Assembly (NCBI GenBank): GCA_022457155.1
Contig: JAJGOT010000213.1
Coordinates: 62,001-126,000 of the forward strand
Direction: 5' to 3'
Origin: Cladopsammia gracilis
Lineage: Eukaryota; Cnidaria; Anthozoa; Scleractinia; Dendrophylliidae
DNA length: 64,000 bases
Of this stretch, positions 46,301 to 57,532 are shown in pieces (within the stretch, counting starts at the first letter, position 1; every line of letters starts with the position of its first letter). The notes below the pieces were generated by a model. It was not told the origin of the DNA. It ran no database searches and saw only the letters and a list, made by a program, of their open reading frames with translations. The position numbers and the translations under genes are program-made.

Positions 46301-49300
46301 TCCAATACTCTCGACCTGATACGACCCAAAAAAGACAGTTTTCCACCTGTACGGGTCGACAACTTGTTACGACCCAAAAAAGAGAACTGTCGATCTGAAG
46401 AATGCATCTCATTAGGGACACTTATTATTCAACATGTTTGCTAGTTGGGCCCTGCTGCAAGGTTGTCGACTCGTACGAGTCGTACGAATCGACAAAATCA
46501 TTGTCGATCCGAAAAAGAGAATGCATCTCATCCACAGGCAAGAAAAATACATAAACGTATGAAACATCAAGAAAGGGCGAAAGGATTAATCCAGGCATAA
46601 AGGCGGTTAAATCGATTCTCCCTTACCTCCAAAAGCAATGTAGTGAACAGTTATGGGATCGTGATGTTTTTCGAATGGCTGCAAGTCCTTTACACAAGCT
46701 GTGAATCCAATTTTGTCAAGGTTCTTCACAACAAAATGGGAAACGGGCAAGTTAGTAACAAGGGACTAAATAAAAGTGAGTGGACGGGATGCTTTTATAA
46801 GTTAAAAATGAGGTTGTGGCCAAGAGAAGGGTGCGTTTGCAAAGACATCATCAATGTGGAATAATATTAGAAACTATGTCTTCGGGAGTTGCGATAAATC
46901 TGTTTGTGAGTTTCAGCCTTGTACACAAAGATTTCATATTAAAAAGCTCTTTTTTAAACCTACCAAACTACTTTATACTATATTTGCACACTACACTGGT
47001 TTTAAGAAAGTTAATCGAACGTTTTTTTGCCAACTTAACAGGACCAATGTTGCAACAATAAAATTGTCCGTATTTTTTGATTGGTCTATCGTACGAAAGC
47101 CTGTGGTCTTCTATGGGCCGATTTACACGGTACAACTTTGTCGCATGCGACACGCTTAAAACATGCTAACGGCATGCTTACAACACGAATTACTCCGTGT
47201 AAATCAGCTCAAGTCATGTCGTAAGCATGCCGTAAGCGTGTCGCATGCAACAAAGTTGTACCGTGTAAATCGGCCCTAACGAAAGGTACAAGGCTCGCGA
47301 GCGACAGTCCACGCTTCCGAGGTTTTAGGCCTCTCTCGCTTGCCGGGTTAAGGGCGAAAAAAATGCAGTTTATGCGTCGACGAGAAAGAATGTATACCAA
47401 TTTGGTGAGGTCACTGTAATTTCGTGGCTGTCCTTTAAACGGAAACACCTTAAAGCGCTTCGCTTGACCACCAAACTAGTAAGCATTGCCCTTCGTCGAC
47501 ATGGTCGAAGGCAATTAGTATGCGTTCGACGTTAGAGAACGCACTGACTACAGTTCTTGTTACAACCCGTAAACATACCTCCACCCATGAAGTGATCGCA
47601 TTATTTTCAGGATCAATTGACTGCAAATTGCCTTTGTTGAACTTGTGACTCGGACTGAGCAATAGAACAGGTGTCTGGTAAAAGGGCTGCTTGAATGCAA
47701 CATCCTGTAAATACAACGATAGAGCTGTATTCAGTTGACTGTCGAAGGTAATTTCATGATTGTGTTGGTTTTGCATTTCTATGCTCTGTGATTGGCTACA
47801 AAATCTCACGTCATTTTCTCAACCAATCGTGACTTGCTTGCACGTGTTTTCCCGCGCTTGGCGCCGGCTACATGTTTTTGCTTCGAGTTCTGATTGTTCG
47901 TTGGATTGTCTGCGTCTGTTATGATTGGCCAGAGTAATTAATTTGGTTTTGGTTTTCCAGCACTCAATTGAAAACTGCTCTATCATGAAAATCAGTATTC
48001 GGTAAAATACAAAATATGCAGTATCATGTATGTTATCACGGTAGAACAATTTAGGGTTAATTAAATAGCATGCTGTTTATTTGTTTCAAACCGTTGTTCA
48101 ATCTGAAATAACTACTCAACAACTGCTCATATACATAAGGAACACGGCTGCTGAAAATTCTGCTCTGATACGACATAAGCATGAAAGCGAGGCCTAAGGG
48201 CCACATCGCCATTAAAATGTCAGAAGCGCAGCCTATAACTACGATAAAAAAACTCTCAAATGCTGTGCCGCTGCGCTTTGTTATAATCGTTCGGATAATA
48301 GGAAAGACTTGACGTTTCATGTATTTCCGAAGGATCCTTACCGAAAGTTAGCTTCTCCACCGTCCACTTTTCAACTGACTTTCATTTACTATAACTGCTC
48401 CAGGAATATCTTCTGTGGTTAATTTTTAATCTCTAAATCACAAATCGCTCTTGTTTCCGCTGCCATATTTACTTTTTTAAGTTTGCGGTAGGTTTGGTGG
48501 CCCTTAGGCCTCGCTTTCAAGCTTATGTCGTAAGTGTGTATTGCAGGTTACCGCATGCTAATGTTTACTTCAGCACTCCTGTCTCTTTATTCCGCTTAAT
48601 TTCGACGAATTTGTGTGAGCCACTCAAAGAGCAAAAAGAGTTGAATGAAATTTATGATTATAAGGCCTTAAGTTGAAACAACTGCACTGAAAGTAAAAAG
48701 AAGCAAATGTCTCGGTATTGTACTTCACGATCACTTGAATGATTTCCAAGACACGCTCACCTCGCAGAAACTGTACTCCAAACGTTTCGCTGGAGGACCT
48801 GTGTTTTTAAACAAGATCTTTGATTTTTCGGGCATTTTCCAACCTTGTGGCGTTGTAACAAGAGCAATCCATTGCTACGAGTAAATAAAGTTATAATTAT
48901 AGGTTTTATCATTTCTGTTGTAACTAAATAATTAATAATTAAGGGGGAGGGGGTATTAGGTGCATGACTAGAGTGGTCGACTGTGGGACACGTTCTTTAA
49001 ACCAGGGGTTCTATCTGAAGTCGGTTTATGGAATTGCATGTGACGATCAAATAAAAATTATAATAAACAACGAATTCTGGATTACTAGGAAACAAACACG
49101 ACTGCATATCGCTGGAAACTGACCTCCAAAAACGTCACATTATTGTGTGTCACGTGACAAAATACTTCACGATTATTGAAGTATTTTAACAGACTGAAAT
49201 AAGCTGTAGAATGGAACTTGTTTTTTATTATGTTACTATATGATATGCGGCTCACTTGAAAGCCATTTTTTATTGCTGAAGAATGTGATACCGTTTTGAA

Positions 49301-52300
49301 ATAGTTATATTTTCAGTGTTCTTAGCTTACCACTCGAATTTTCTTGTGTGCTCCACTGAAATTCGTCACTTCTCGCAGCATTATCTTAAATCCATTTTGT
49401 GTGACATCCTCGCTCCACACCGAGGCCGCGTCCTTCCTTTCTTGCGGGAAGCGATGAATTGGAGTGACAAAAACCTCTGGCGCTGGTATGAGGCTCTGAT
49501 GACAAAAACAAAGAAAATGTAACGATAGAATGAATACAGCAAAACGGCAGCAACCGAACTAATCACTTTGACCAATCACAACAGAGGCAGACAATCAAAT
49601 GAACCAAACAAACACTTGTAGCAGACGCCAAGCGCGGGAAATAACGTGCGAGAAAGTTACAATGGCTTCGGTTTCGGTGAAAGATTTTGTCTTTTTTTAC
49701 CTGTGTTGCTGCAGGAATTTTTTTCGCTAAAAAACAAAGCTTCAAGGCTTGCAGGATATTTTTGTTCAAAATTACCCCACTCACATTCCCCTCTCAGACG
49801 TAAAAACACTCACCAAAGGGAACGTGATATCAACGCGAGACGTTCCAGTGGTCCAAAATGGAATCTCTACGATTCCCGCCGCACATCCTGTGGGCTGTCC
49901 TCGAAACGCCAGCCAGTGCATGTTCACTATCTGGAAGAGGTATAAAAAAAATGCATGTATAGGAGTGACAAAATGAATGCCAAGCTTAAAGAGTCTGACC
50001 CACACAGTTTGCATTGCGCGCTTCTCTTATTGTTTTGATACGGCTGTATTCCATATTTGGGCAAGCATATCACCTCTTTCACGAGTGAATTTCTCATCTA
50101 CAACACAGTATGGACTTTCGGGGGCTCTGAAAATTGCGGATGAACCAACGTAGGCGCGCAATGCAAACTGGGTGGGTCAGATTCTTTAAGGTGTGCTAAA
50201 CTAGCACATTGTATCCACTGGTATTTAAGCCCGGTTTTCATCGATTGGCAATCATAAGCAGATCGAGCTAGTTTATTAATGCCATTCTCATGTAACCCAC
50301 AAACGGTCCGTTTTTAACTCGTAAATTCGCCTAGCGTTGAACGAGTTATGGCGTACAGGGAAAATATGAAATTTTCACTTGGTCGATCAGCCGTAAACAT
50401 TGAGCCCGTGATATGTAATGGTCAACTGTCTTGCCAATGGGGACGGCGTTGGAGGGAGGGGAGGGTGGGAAGCTGGACGCAGAAGGTGGGGTCGTTGGAG
50501 CAAGACGCACGCGAATACGCGAAAGTCTCCCACTGAGAGGAAATGCAACGCGCGTCGTGTTAACTCGTGACAGGTTTTTTTCGCGCCCGTGTTTTCTGAG
50601 GGTTGTCCAATACACTCGAACTGAATCGAATCGACTAAGGCTGTGGTCGACTCCCAATCCTGTTTTCACTAGAATCACTGCGATACAAGCGTGATCACGA
50701 ACATAAGTGGAAGCATATTATATCCCCGTGCAGTTTTTAAGGTAAAATAAATATACCGCTGTTCTTGCAATTTTGCTGGCGCCGCATGTGAAAACCACTT
50801 TCTAACGCTTTATATAATAGCAAGTATGTATTCCCTCTCAGTTTTTGTACTCTTCAAATGATTTTTACCCGTATGATCAGTCGACACTTACCCGTATATC
50901 ACCCGATGGTCCTGAAGTTTCTACACAAGCCGAAAATCCAGTTGAATTGGCCCACTCGAGCCAGACTGTCACGGCCTGTAGCATGGAGCGCGTCATAGAA
51001 CTGGATCGAGACGGCGCTACTTGAACAAAAACGTTTTCAGCCGTGAAACGCGGAGAGAATGTTGCCAAGTTGCACTTGTAGGTTTTATCTTTTGGGATTT
51101 CAAAAGCGATCTTTCCATAACGAAGGTCGGGGGAGTAAATGGGTCGTTGACCATCAATATCATAATTACCACCCAAAGCTAAAAAAAAAATGATGAAAAG
51201 GTAAAATAAGGGGAAAGGACTGAGTAAATGTAAGGCTTGCCTGCATGTCTTAATGCATGATCAATTATGTTCACGCAACATCTTGATGCACAAGATAATC
51301 ATACTGTACTGTCAAGATGTCTAATGGCCCTGTCACACCATTGCGTATCGTACTAGCTTATGCCAGCGTATGAAAAATATCACTCACACTTACGCTGGTA
51401 TACGCTGACATACGCTAGGGGTACGTTAGGCATAGGTTGTATACGTTTCAAGCACGGTCGCATACGGTGGCATACGCTGGCATACGGCGAGGCAGAACAT
51501 TTTTTTTTTAAAGCATGCTTAAAAAAATTGTGTGTATTCGGACGTATGGTTTATACGCTAAGCATACGCTAGCATACGCTGAATACGCTAGAGTTACGCT
51601 AGAGGTACGTCAAGTACGCTGGTCATACGCTGTATTTTCAAGGGAATTTTGTGCGTATGAAAATTATTTCATCAATTTTCATACTTAACTCATACGTTTC
51701 TTTAATACGCAATAGTGTGACAGGGCCTTAATGAAAATGCTTTGGAAATTAACGATTTAAAAATCAAGTTAGAAAGACAGTTAAATGAACTTGCTCATGC
51801 CATGCAATGCAATGCAATGCAATGCAATACCATAAACTTTATTTATCCATGGTGGTAATTTGTTGTGAAATCTGGTTTCCATTACGAAAGAGTCACACAA
51901 GTCAAAACTTCCAAGTTAAAATAAACAAATCACTCTGCTTTTATCTGTAAGAGAAATAAAGTCGAGACAAGAATGCTACGAGTTGTAAAGTCGGGCCTTA
52001 GGGTCATGTAAGTGCCCCTAAAGCACGGGAATTAATCCAATTGTTATGAATTTTTTTCGGTCATTTTTTCCGGTCACACAAGGTGATCCGTCACGCACGC
52101 TACTACGTCATTTAAAAGCTTTAATCAGTTTTTTCGCAATCACAAGTGCAAGCAAGGTCCATTCTGATCTGTTCCTTGAAAAGAAAGAAAACGAAATCGT
52201 TATCGTTTGGAACTCTCGCCAAATCCGGCAATAATGTAACTTCCTTTTACTTGATATGTTTCGTTTCGTTGTAAATGTTGTAAATTGATTTTCAGTTTCA

Positions 52301-55300
52301 CGATATTGATAATCTGTTAATGACGTTGACTTGCTATGTCAAATGATATGACGTCACTTTGTGGTAATTTTTATCTGTGAATAATACGCGACTTAAATGG
52401 CTTTTCAGTTCAAGATTCCGGTAAGCGCTACAGCACGACATGTTTCTAAATGTGAAGCCATTCGAGAAAGCGCCAACCTTTTAACCAGTTCTCTAAATTC
52501 TTAATCTCAAAATACTTGAAACACAAAGAATTAGCCGCAGGCTACAAACCACTTGAAAACCACTCTTGAAACAAACTTTTCTTACTCAGAAACAAAAGTG
52601 AATTTATAAGTCGGGCAGGCTTCAGTTGGCTTGAAGCTAAGCAGCCCGACTAATGGCCCTTATCGTACATGAGTACGCCACGCCACTTTCTTGACCCTAT
52701 AGTCTCGTTTTGATGTTTACGCTCATCGTCGTCAGAGGTTCTCGTATACATCAAGTTACTATAAAAAAGATTTTTGAACAGCTACTTAGTAAACAGCTTA
52801 ATTATAGCTTTAATGACAAACTATGTGATAAACTGACAGCCTATAGGAAAAATCATAGCTGTGAAACAGCTCTACTGGCTATGACAGAGAATTGGAAGAT
52901 ATCTTTAGATGAACATAAAGTTGTAGGTGTTCTTTCTACGGACACGAGTAAAGCCTTTGATTCCCTCTACTATCCACTCACACTTGCTAAATTAAAGGCT
53001 TACGGTATTCGGGGGAACAGTCTAAAACTGTTGGACTCCTACTTCACTGATCGGTACAATAGGGTGAAGTTGGGATCCATAGTGAGTGAGTGGGAGAGGG
53101 GGTCAAGGGGATGTCCACAGGGTTCCGCATTTGGACCATTGATATGGAACATGTTCCAAAATGATCTGACATACAGTGTAAATTCAAATTCTAATATCAA
53201 TATGTATGCAGACGACCACCAGTTCCATGCTGCAGGCAGTACTGTTACGGAGGTGTATGATAAGTTAATAGCAAGTGCCGAATTAGCCTCCAGATGGTAT
53301 AAATCGAATTTCTTAAAAGGGAACTATGACAAGTATCAGACAATGACACTTGGAAATAAAAATAATGATATGGATAGTATTATAATTGATGATAATGAAG
53401 TTAAATCTACCAAGTGTTTAAAACTTCTTGGGGTGTATATAGACAATAGGCTTCAATTTGATGAACACATTGCTAACATTTGTAAGAGGAGTAGCCAGCG
53501 TGTTAACGTTGGAGTCCTGATGAGGCTCAGGAATATGATACCAACAGACACCAAGCTGAAGTTGTTTAAGGCAGCCATTCTTCCTTATTTGACATACAGC
53601 CATCTTGTCTGGCATTTTTGTAGGGCGAGTGATATTAGAAAATTGGAACGTATTCAAGAAAGGGCACTCAGGGCAGTTTACTGTGATAAGGGGAGTAGTT
53701 ATGATAAATTATTAGACATGGCTAACCTAAGTACACTGCAGAACAGAAGACTACAGGATATAGCCATCCTTATGTATAAGGTAAAGAACAATTTATCTCC
53801 TAATTACATATGTAGCCTTTTTCAAATTCCACAACTTAAGCACACACTGCGTAATAATGACTTTGGTATACCTGGATTTAATACTGTCACTTTTGGAAAA
53901 CATTCGCTTAGATATATGGGACCCAAAATATGGGCAATTGTACCAAGAAATGTAAGGGAACTGACATCCATATCATCGTTTAAATGTTACATACGTAGAA
54001 TAGACCTTGTTTCTAAATTGACTGATAGTAAATGTGCCGACAACTGCCTTTTATGTAAGACTTAGGTTAGATTTTAAACTGTACATATTATATATAATTT
54101 TACCAGTTAAATTCTTAAATATTTTTAGGTAGTATTTAGTGTCCCCAGTTAGTGGTTGTATAATTGCTATTTTAGAATTGACACATGAATAAAGGTTGTT
54201 GTTGTTGTTGTTTGTTGTTGTTCAAAACGAGACTATGGGGTCAAGAAAGCGAGAAACCGCTGATATGTTGGTGTGGCGTACTCATCTACTATAAGGGCCA
54301 TTAGCAAGTGTGTGATATTTTAACTCGAGGGATATTAATCCCACATAAACCATTGTATTACCTATACAGAGTGTAGGATGGATGTAGGCCTTTCCCGATT
54401 GCGCTGAGTACCTTTTGATCACTTTTTTGAGATTGGAGCACTATTTGACATTTTGAGCACCCTTGAGCACTTTTTCGCACTTTGGGCAACATTTGAGCAA
54501 TATTTCACGCTTCGAGCAAATTTCGAGCAGGACATAAATTTGAATAAGTAATAATGTTGTCAAAAATAAAAGACTGTTGTCATGGAAGGGCATGTGGTCT
54601 GATCCTTATTGAGCGTGAAAACAGAAGTAAGAATCTTCAAATTTTATTATGCACGTGATAAAGCATTGTTACGTTTGTCGTTCCATGTGAAGTAACTTAA
54701 AATATTATTGTTCTATATTTTTTCAACAATTCGTGACAACCTGTCGAATAACACCACGCAAAATAGATTGTAAGGTTAATTACTTCAGTAAAAATTGACA
54801 TATTTACGAAAAAGCTTAGAGGCTGAGCTTTTGAGCACTATTTTGAGATTTTGAGCACTTTTTAGCCATTTTTGCCAGCACTTTTTTTAGGATTTTACCA
54901 GCGCAATCGGGAAATGGATTTAATTTCGTGACAGACGTCGGTCAAGATTCCGAGAAATCAAAATTTCCATTCTCGTGAAAACTTGATGTTTTTAGCCGTT
55001 TTTTGTCTGTTTAGATGATTTCTTTGCTTCCATTACTTTTCATGATAATTTAGCAGGCTTTAACCCAATTTTGTCTGGGCTTTTTTTGAGTTTCTGAGCC
55101 TGGGGGAATGTGCCCTCCCCCTCTCGTAACTTCAAGAACATTAAGGCTATGACAATGAAACCTAGAGTACCATAGTACGTCCAAAACTGTCTCCTCTGCG
55201 GTCCGCACAATAGAGCGATGACGTCATATGACATAATTAGTTATATGGCCTCTTTAAAAACCGTCCAAATTGACTCAAAATTAATCAAAACCAATCAATA

Positions 55301-57149
55301 TACGCTAAATGACGTATAAATGTAAAAGTTATACCAATAAACTTTTTTTTTTCATTCAAAGGTAAAATTTGTTGCCATGGAAACATCAAGTCATGTGATC
55401 AATAAAATCCCATGAAATTGTTGCCAGATAAATTTTAGGAAAAGTCACAAAGTTTGATGGCGTTTGAATACATATTAAAGAAGTTATGAATGTTAAAAGG
55501 TAGCGCGGGCACCCCCTCCCCCCCGGCCAGGAAATTTTAAATTGGATAAATATGCCTGTCAAAACATGGTTGTCATGGAAACGTATTAAAACCATGTGAG
55601 CCTCGTCCCGGCCCATTGATTGGATTGTATCACGCTCTGCGCATGCTTGCGTACTTTTTTTCCATTGCTCGGCTGAAAACCGTTAACAATTCAAAAATAT
55701 TAATTGGTACCAATAATTCAATCACAATTCTGCATTAAACGCTATAAATGCGGTACTGATGGCTTAATTTCGAGGACGATTGAAACGGATTACAGTTGTG
55801 AGTGCTGAAGCGAATTTATTGTTGGCCCGTAGGAAAAATTATCAACTCACGTAAAAAAAAAGCCTTTGATTCTTGATAATTTTGTTTGGCAAAAGGCCTT
55901 TTTTGTCTAAGTAATTCGTTTGGATCAATGTACTTAGGCTATAAACGTAGTCACAAATATTTGAAAGCACCAGTTTAGTATGGAAACAACCGTGATATCT
56001 TTCCTTTAAATCCAATTTCGTACCGATCAATCACCTACCGATAATGTCTTTTCCAAGATCTTCTTTAGGGTATAACAACATGAATAGGATGATAATTATT
56101 GCCAACATGAAGAATAGACAACAACACCGTAGAATCAAACCTACAAATGAAACAAACTCGGAATTACAAACATGTTGTTTCCAGGTCAAAGGTTCGGACA
56201 ATGGAAAGAAATTAACCGATCAGGACAACTGATCGACTGCTGTCATTGCTTCAATTATTTGTTTTCAATTAAGACTGCAGGTTGAATCATTGAAGGAGAA
56301 GGAAAGTCTCCGGTGTTCTCGGCTTCGTAGCTGTGGGCGAATGTTTGTTTACAACGATTGCCTCATCAGCATGCATATATCCGCCTATATAAGCCTATAT
56401 CCGCCTATATCAGCCAACAGACGCTTTTAGAGGTACTCAAGCGCGGTTTGGGACGCAACCCGCTCGAGCACTCCCAAAAGTGTCTGTTACGCAGGCTAAC
56501 GCCTCATCTGCAATATGTAATCGACCTACTAGCTAACTGTTTGTGAAATACTGTTTTATGCGGCTAGTCAATTGAAACCCCCACGCCCGGACCACCTGGA
56601 ATGGGCGGGGAATTTAACATTTATGCGTGTTAAATTTAGCCCTTTTACCCGGTCATTGCGGAAGTTTTCATTGTTAAACTGACCCCCGTGACCAAGGCTC
56701 CGGTATTTTCTGGTCGATTCAAGCAGTTAACACTATTACTGCTGTTTATATAGATTGCTTATGTTTGCATTGTAAAATGTAGTTCGAAGTTTTCAGTCCA
56801 AGTGTGACTTCAAAGACAGGATAGCAGTCGAACTGATATCTTTCCCAAATATGCGGGTATATCCACGGGTTTGCCACAATTTCGCAACGCCAAAAACTTC
56901 GGACAGCTTTATTTTCGGAGAATATTTTCCCCCAAAATTTTGGGTTTTAAATTTACATCGCATGGTATCATTTTTACCTCTTCTCCTTTGGCGACGGTGT
57001 CGATAATATTCCTCTTCTTCGTCGCTTTCTTCTTCTTCGCCTTCTTCGTCTTCGTAGTAGTAATGATAATTGTTTTCTCCGGGTTCTTGGTAAGAAGAAA
57101 CATCGAATCTGTTTTCACTTAGGCCCGGTTCAGACGCCGAACTTTTCAT
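37335..57149 (-). CDS. Predicted type II membrane protein with six H-type lectin units and a Kazal-like module
   Basis: Minus-strand exons (5'-3'): 57149-56978, 56140-56039, 51178-50892, 49930-49814, 49495-49331, 48874-48761, 47704-47579, 46723-46627, 44991-44773, 43690-43365, 40703-40536, 40361-40245, 40110-39994, 37875-37785, 37351-37335 (TAA). Phases agree throughout, giving 744 codons. Residues 1-57 are acidic (EDEEGEEEESDEEEE) then basic (RHRRQRRR); residues 59-81 form one membrane segment (FFMLAIIIILFML), so the bulk should be extracellular. H-type lectin units lie at about 112-226, 230-300, 323-393, 470-540, 580-650 and 673-739. Typical lines are AASVWSEDVTQNGFKIMLRE followed by QWIAL, and AATVWAENIETGKFTVCLRE followed by DWMAF. 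A Kazal/follistatin-like module is at 394-466. Intron 11 has a GC donor. The ATG lies in a MITE, so the true start may differ. No such architecture is known to me; lectin assignment is from fold-family pattern. Confidence 0.78.
37950..38275. mobile_element. MITE 'ccacgacggcaacg' in intron 13 of the membrane H-lectin gene
   Basis: Left end gaagcttttacaaccacgac ggcaacgcc; the right end in reverse is gggagctttagcccccacga cggcaacgg. An internal ORF-like stretch (CRERQRNILKCKTNMQRHCF) recurs in the fragment at 23390-23565 on the opposite strand, so it is repeat sequence and not a gene. Confidence 0.65.
38276..39993. other. Intron 13 of the membrane H-lectin gene: gene-free
   Basis: AT-rich sequence with simple repeats. 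No further exon of the lectin gene is evident between 37875 and 39994, and phase does not require one. Confidence 0.5.
39003..39880. repeat. Trinucleotide (tcatcg/tcatca)n microsatellite tracts
   Basis: A short tract at 39020-39050 and a long, interrupted one at about 39625-39875. Frames such as SSSCHRHHHSHVIVIVVIII are translations of this simple repeat. Confidence 0.85.
41470..41762. mobile_element. ~290-bp inverted-end repeat 'gagcagttttca', copy 1
   Basis: Ends 'tagagcagttttcatttgag' and the inverse-like 'tactcaattgaaaactgatct'. The body contains 'ccaatcagagctcgaagca', 'gcgctggaaaacg' and 'gattggttttggttttactt'. A closely matching full copy is at 58709-58998; partial or diverged relatives are at about 47795-47985 (reversed) and 49545-49670. 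Confidence 0.7.
42733..43276. mobile_element. Composite MITE built from (cgatcgc)-type palindromes
   Basis: Ends aagcccggtttccatatgat and the inverse catatggaaaccgggctt, with many internal gatcgctgcgatcgc units. Two more copies of the 'catatggaaacc' end (about 42804 and 42901) lie inside, each followed by 'actctcc(g/a)gcgatcg', so the element looks nested or partly duplicated. 42925-43150 between them is unrelated sequence. In intron 10 of the membrane H-lectin gene. Confidence 0.6.
44081..44208. repeat. Dispersed ~130-bp repeat, copy 2
   Basis: Same orientation and nearly identical to 16018-16152 (for instance 'acccacaccacaacacaaaa' and 'gctaaccaacaatggcttcc' are shared). Confidence 0.75.
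44360..44465. mobile_element. MITE 'ggggtcaatt', copy 3, left end eroded
   Basis: The right end aaaagttttattgaattgac ccc is intact. The centre reads 'caacctctgaaacaatgg', i.e. reversed relative to copies 1 and 2. Confidence 0.65.
44466..44700. repeat. Degenerate ~38-bp tandem repeat
   Basis: Five or six loosely conserved copies of 'ttcccgcgcttggcaccagt' tgcatgt... It resembles a line within the ~290-bp repeat (for example 'ttcccgcgcttggcgccggc' at about 47850). Intron sequence, no exon seen. Confidence 0.5.
45078..45660. mobile_element. piggyBac-like non-autonomous element, TTAA target duplication
   Basis: TTAA at 45074-45077 and 45661-45664. Inverted ends CCCTATTCAGCCTGGG and CCCAGGCTGAATAGGG are perfect. 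583 bases, no transposase. A diverged relative is at about 55074-55535. The target is a tandem repeat whose unit contains 'cctctattaaggggacac', so the pre-insertion site can be read from neighbouring units. In intron 8 of the membrane H-lectin gene. Confidence 0.8.
45661..46005. repeat. 85-bp tandem repeat, about four units
   Basis: Units contain 'ggggacacttctcctggcct' cggctagcaaaac... and end 'gggacacctctattaa'. The first unit is split from its left neighbour by the piggyBac-like element. The units differ at a few bases. Confidence 0.85.
47110..47277. mobile_element. MITE 'gggccgatttacacggtaca'
   Basis: Left end gggccgatttacacggtaca actttgtcgcatgcgac; the right end is its inverse with one or two changes. 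Flanks are consistent with a TWA target. Intron 7 of the membrane H-lectin gene. Confidence 0.7.
48168..48534. mobile_element. Foldback element with 'gaaagcgaggcctaagggcc' ends
   Basis: Left tacgacataagcatgaaagc gaggcctaagggcc; the right end in reverse is ttacgacataagcttgaaag cgaggcc. The ~290-bp centre is AT-rich. Intron 6 of the membrane H-lectin gene. Confidence 0.6.
51325..51728. mobile_element. Harbinger-like MITE with 'tacgct' internal repeats, TAA duplication
   Basis: Ends tggccctgtcacacc and, in reverse, aggccctgtcacact. TAA at 51322-51324 and 51729-51731. The middle carries more than ten copies of (c/g)atacgct-type hexamers on both strands. In intron 2 of the membrane H-lectin gene. 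Confidence 0.7.
51798..51830. repeat. (atgca)n microsatellite
   Basis: Five to six 'tgcaa' units in tandem. Confidence 0.9.
52652..54304. mobile_element. MITE interrupted by a non-LTR retrotransposon
   Basis: Inverted arms: 'taatggcccttatcgtacat' gagtacgcca... tatagtctcgttttga on the left (52652-52715), and 'tcaaaacgagactatggggt' ... tggcgtactcat... ataagggccatta on the right (54222-54304). The LINE copy fills the loop, and the arms end exactly where it begins and ends. The flanks are taa and tta, as in other Harbinger-like elements here. Confidence 0.65.
52760..54222 (+). CDS. Non-LTR retrotransposon reverse transcriptase, 5'-truncated, open to its stop
   Basis: The open frame to the TAG at 54065 has about 435 element-derived codons from KKIFEQLLSKQ. 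The reverse transcriptase signature is continuous: YRKNHSCETALLAM, then TSKAFDSLYYPL (motif A), RGSRGCPQGSAFGPLIWNMF (motif B), NMYADDHQFHA (motif C with the catalytic DD), then LKLLGVYIDNRLQFDEHI and the thumb-like LKLFKAAILPYLTYSHLVWH and LERIQERALRAVYCD. The apurinic endonuclease and the first part of the reverse transcriptase are missing, so the copy cannot move by itself. After the stop, an AT-rich 3' region ends in a (ttg)n tail at 54195-54221, typical of CR1/L2/jockey-type elements. Lack of stops over 1.3 kb suggests a fairly young copy. The first 15-20 codons of the open frame before 52760 are probably flank. Intron 2 of the lectin gene, opposite strand. Confidence 0.85.
55074..55540. 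mobile_element. Diverged relative of the piggyBac-like element at 45078-45660
   Basis: Starts ttaacccaattttgtctggg ctttttttg and shares long stretches with the other copy ('cgtaacttcaagaacattaa', 'aaaaaccgtccaaattgact', 'gttgccagataaattttagg'). The right end has decayed. Intron 2 of the membrane H-lectin gene. Confidence 0.65.
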
Positions 57150-57529
57150 GAGCCGAACCTAATACCTTGAATTAAGTACATGAAAAGTTCGGCGTCTGAA
57201 TCAATTAAGAACGGCTATTTGAATTTGGAACGGCTGAGCCGTTCTTTTCGCCTGGCTCAGCCGGGAATTTCGGCTTTGGAACGGCTTTGATTCAGACGCC
57301 GAACTTTTCATGAGCCGAACCTAATGCATAAATTATTATGACGACTGGTGCGTGTTCTGACATCTTTGCCTGAAAATCGCTCACCTTTCCATTTGTTTCT
57401 CTTCAAACTGAATTAAGTTCGGCTAATTAAGTTCGGCGTCTGAATCAACAGGCGTACTTTTGTTAATTTGGGTCGGTCCAAATTCGAATTAAGTTCGGCT
57501 CATGAAAAGTTCGGCGTCTGAACCGGGCC
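57122..57529. mobile_element. Harbinger-like MITE at the 5' end of the membrane H-lectin gene, TTA duplication
   Basis: Ends ggcccggttcagacgccgaa and its inverse; TTA at 57119-57121 and 57530-57532. Additional inner copies of 'gacgccgaacttttcatgag' at about 57293 and related motifs at 57415-57445 make it a multiple hairpin. Its left arm, read on the minus strand, supplies the ATG (57149) and first nine codons of the lectin frame. Confidence 0.75.
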
Positions 57530-57532
57530 TTA

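Noticed and set aside
56871..57122. Plus-strand hydrophobic frame (FFVAFFFFAFFVFVVV)
   Set aside because: It is the antisense of the acidic E/D-rich first exon of the membrane lectin gene.
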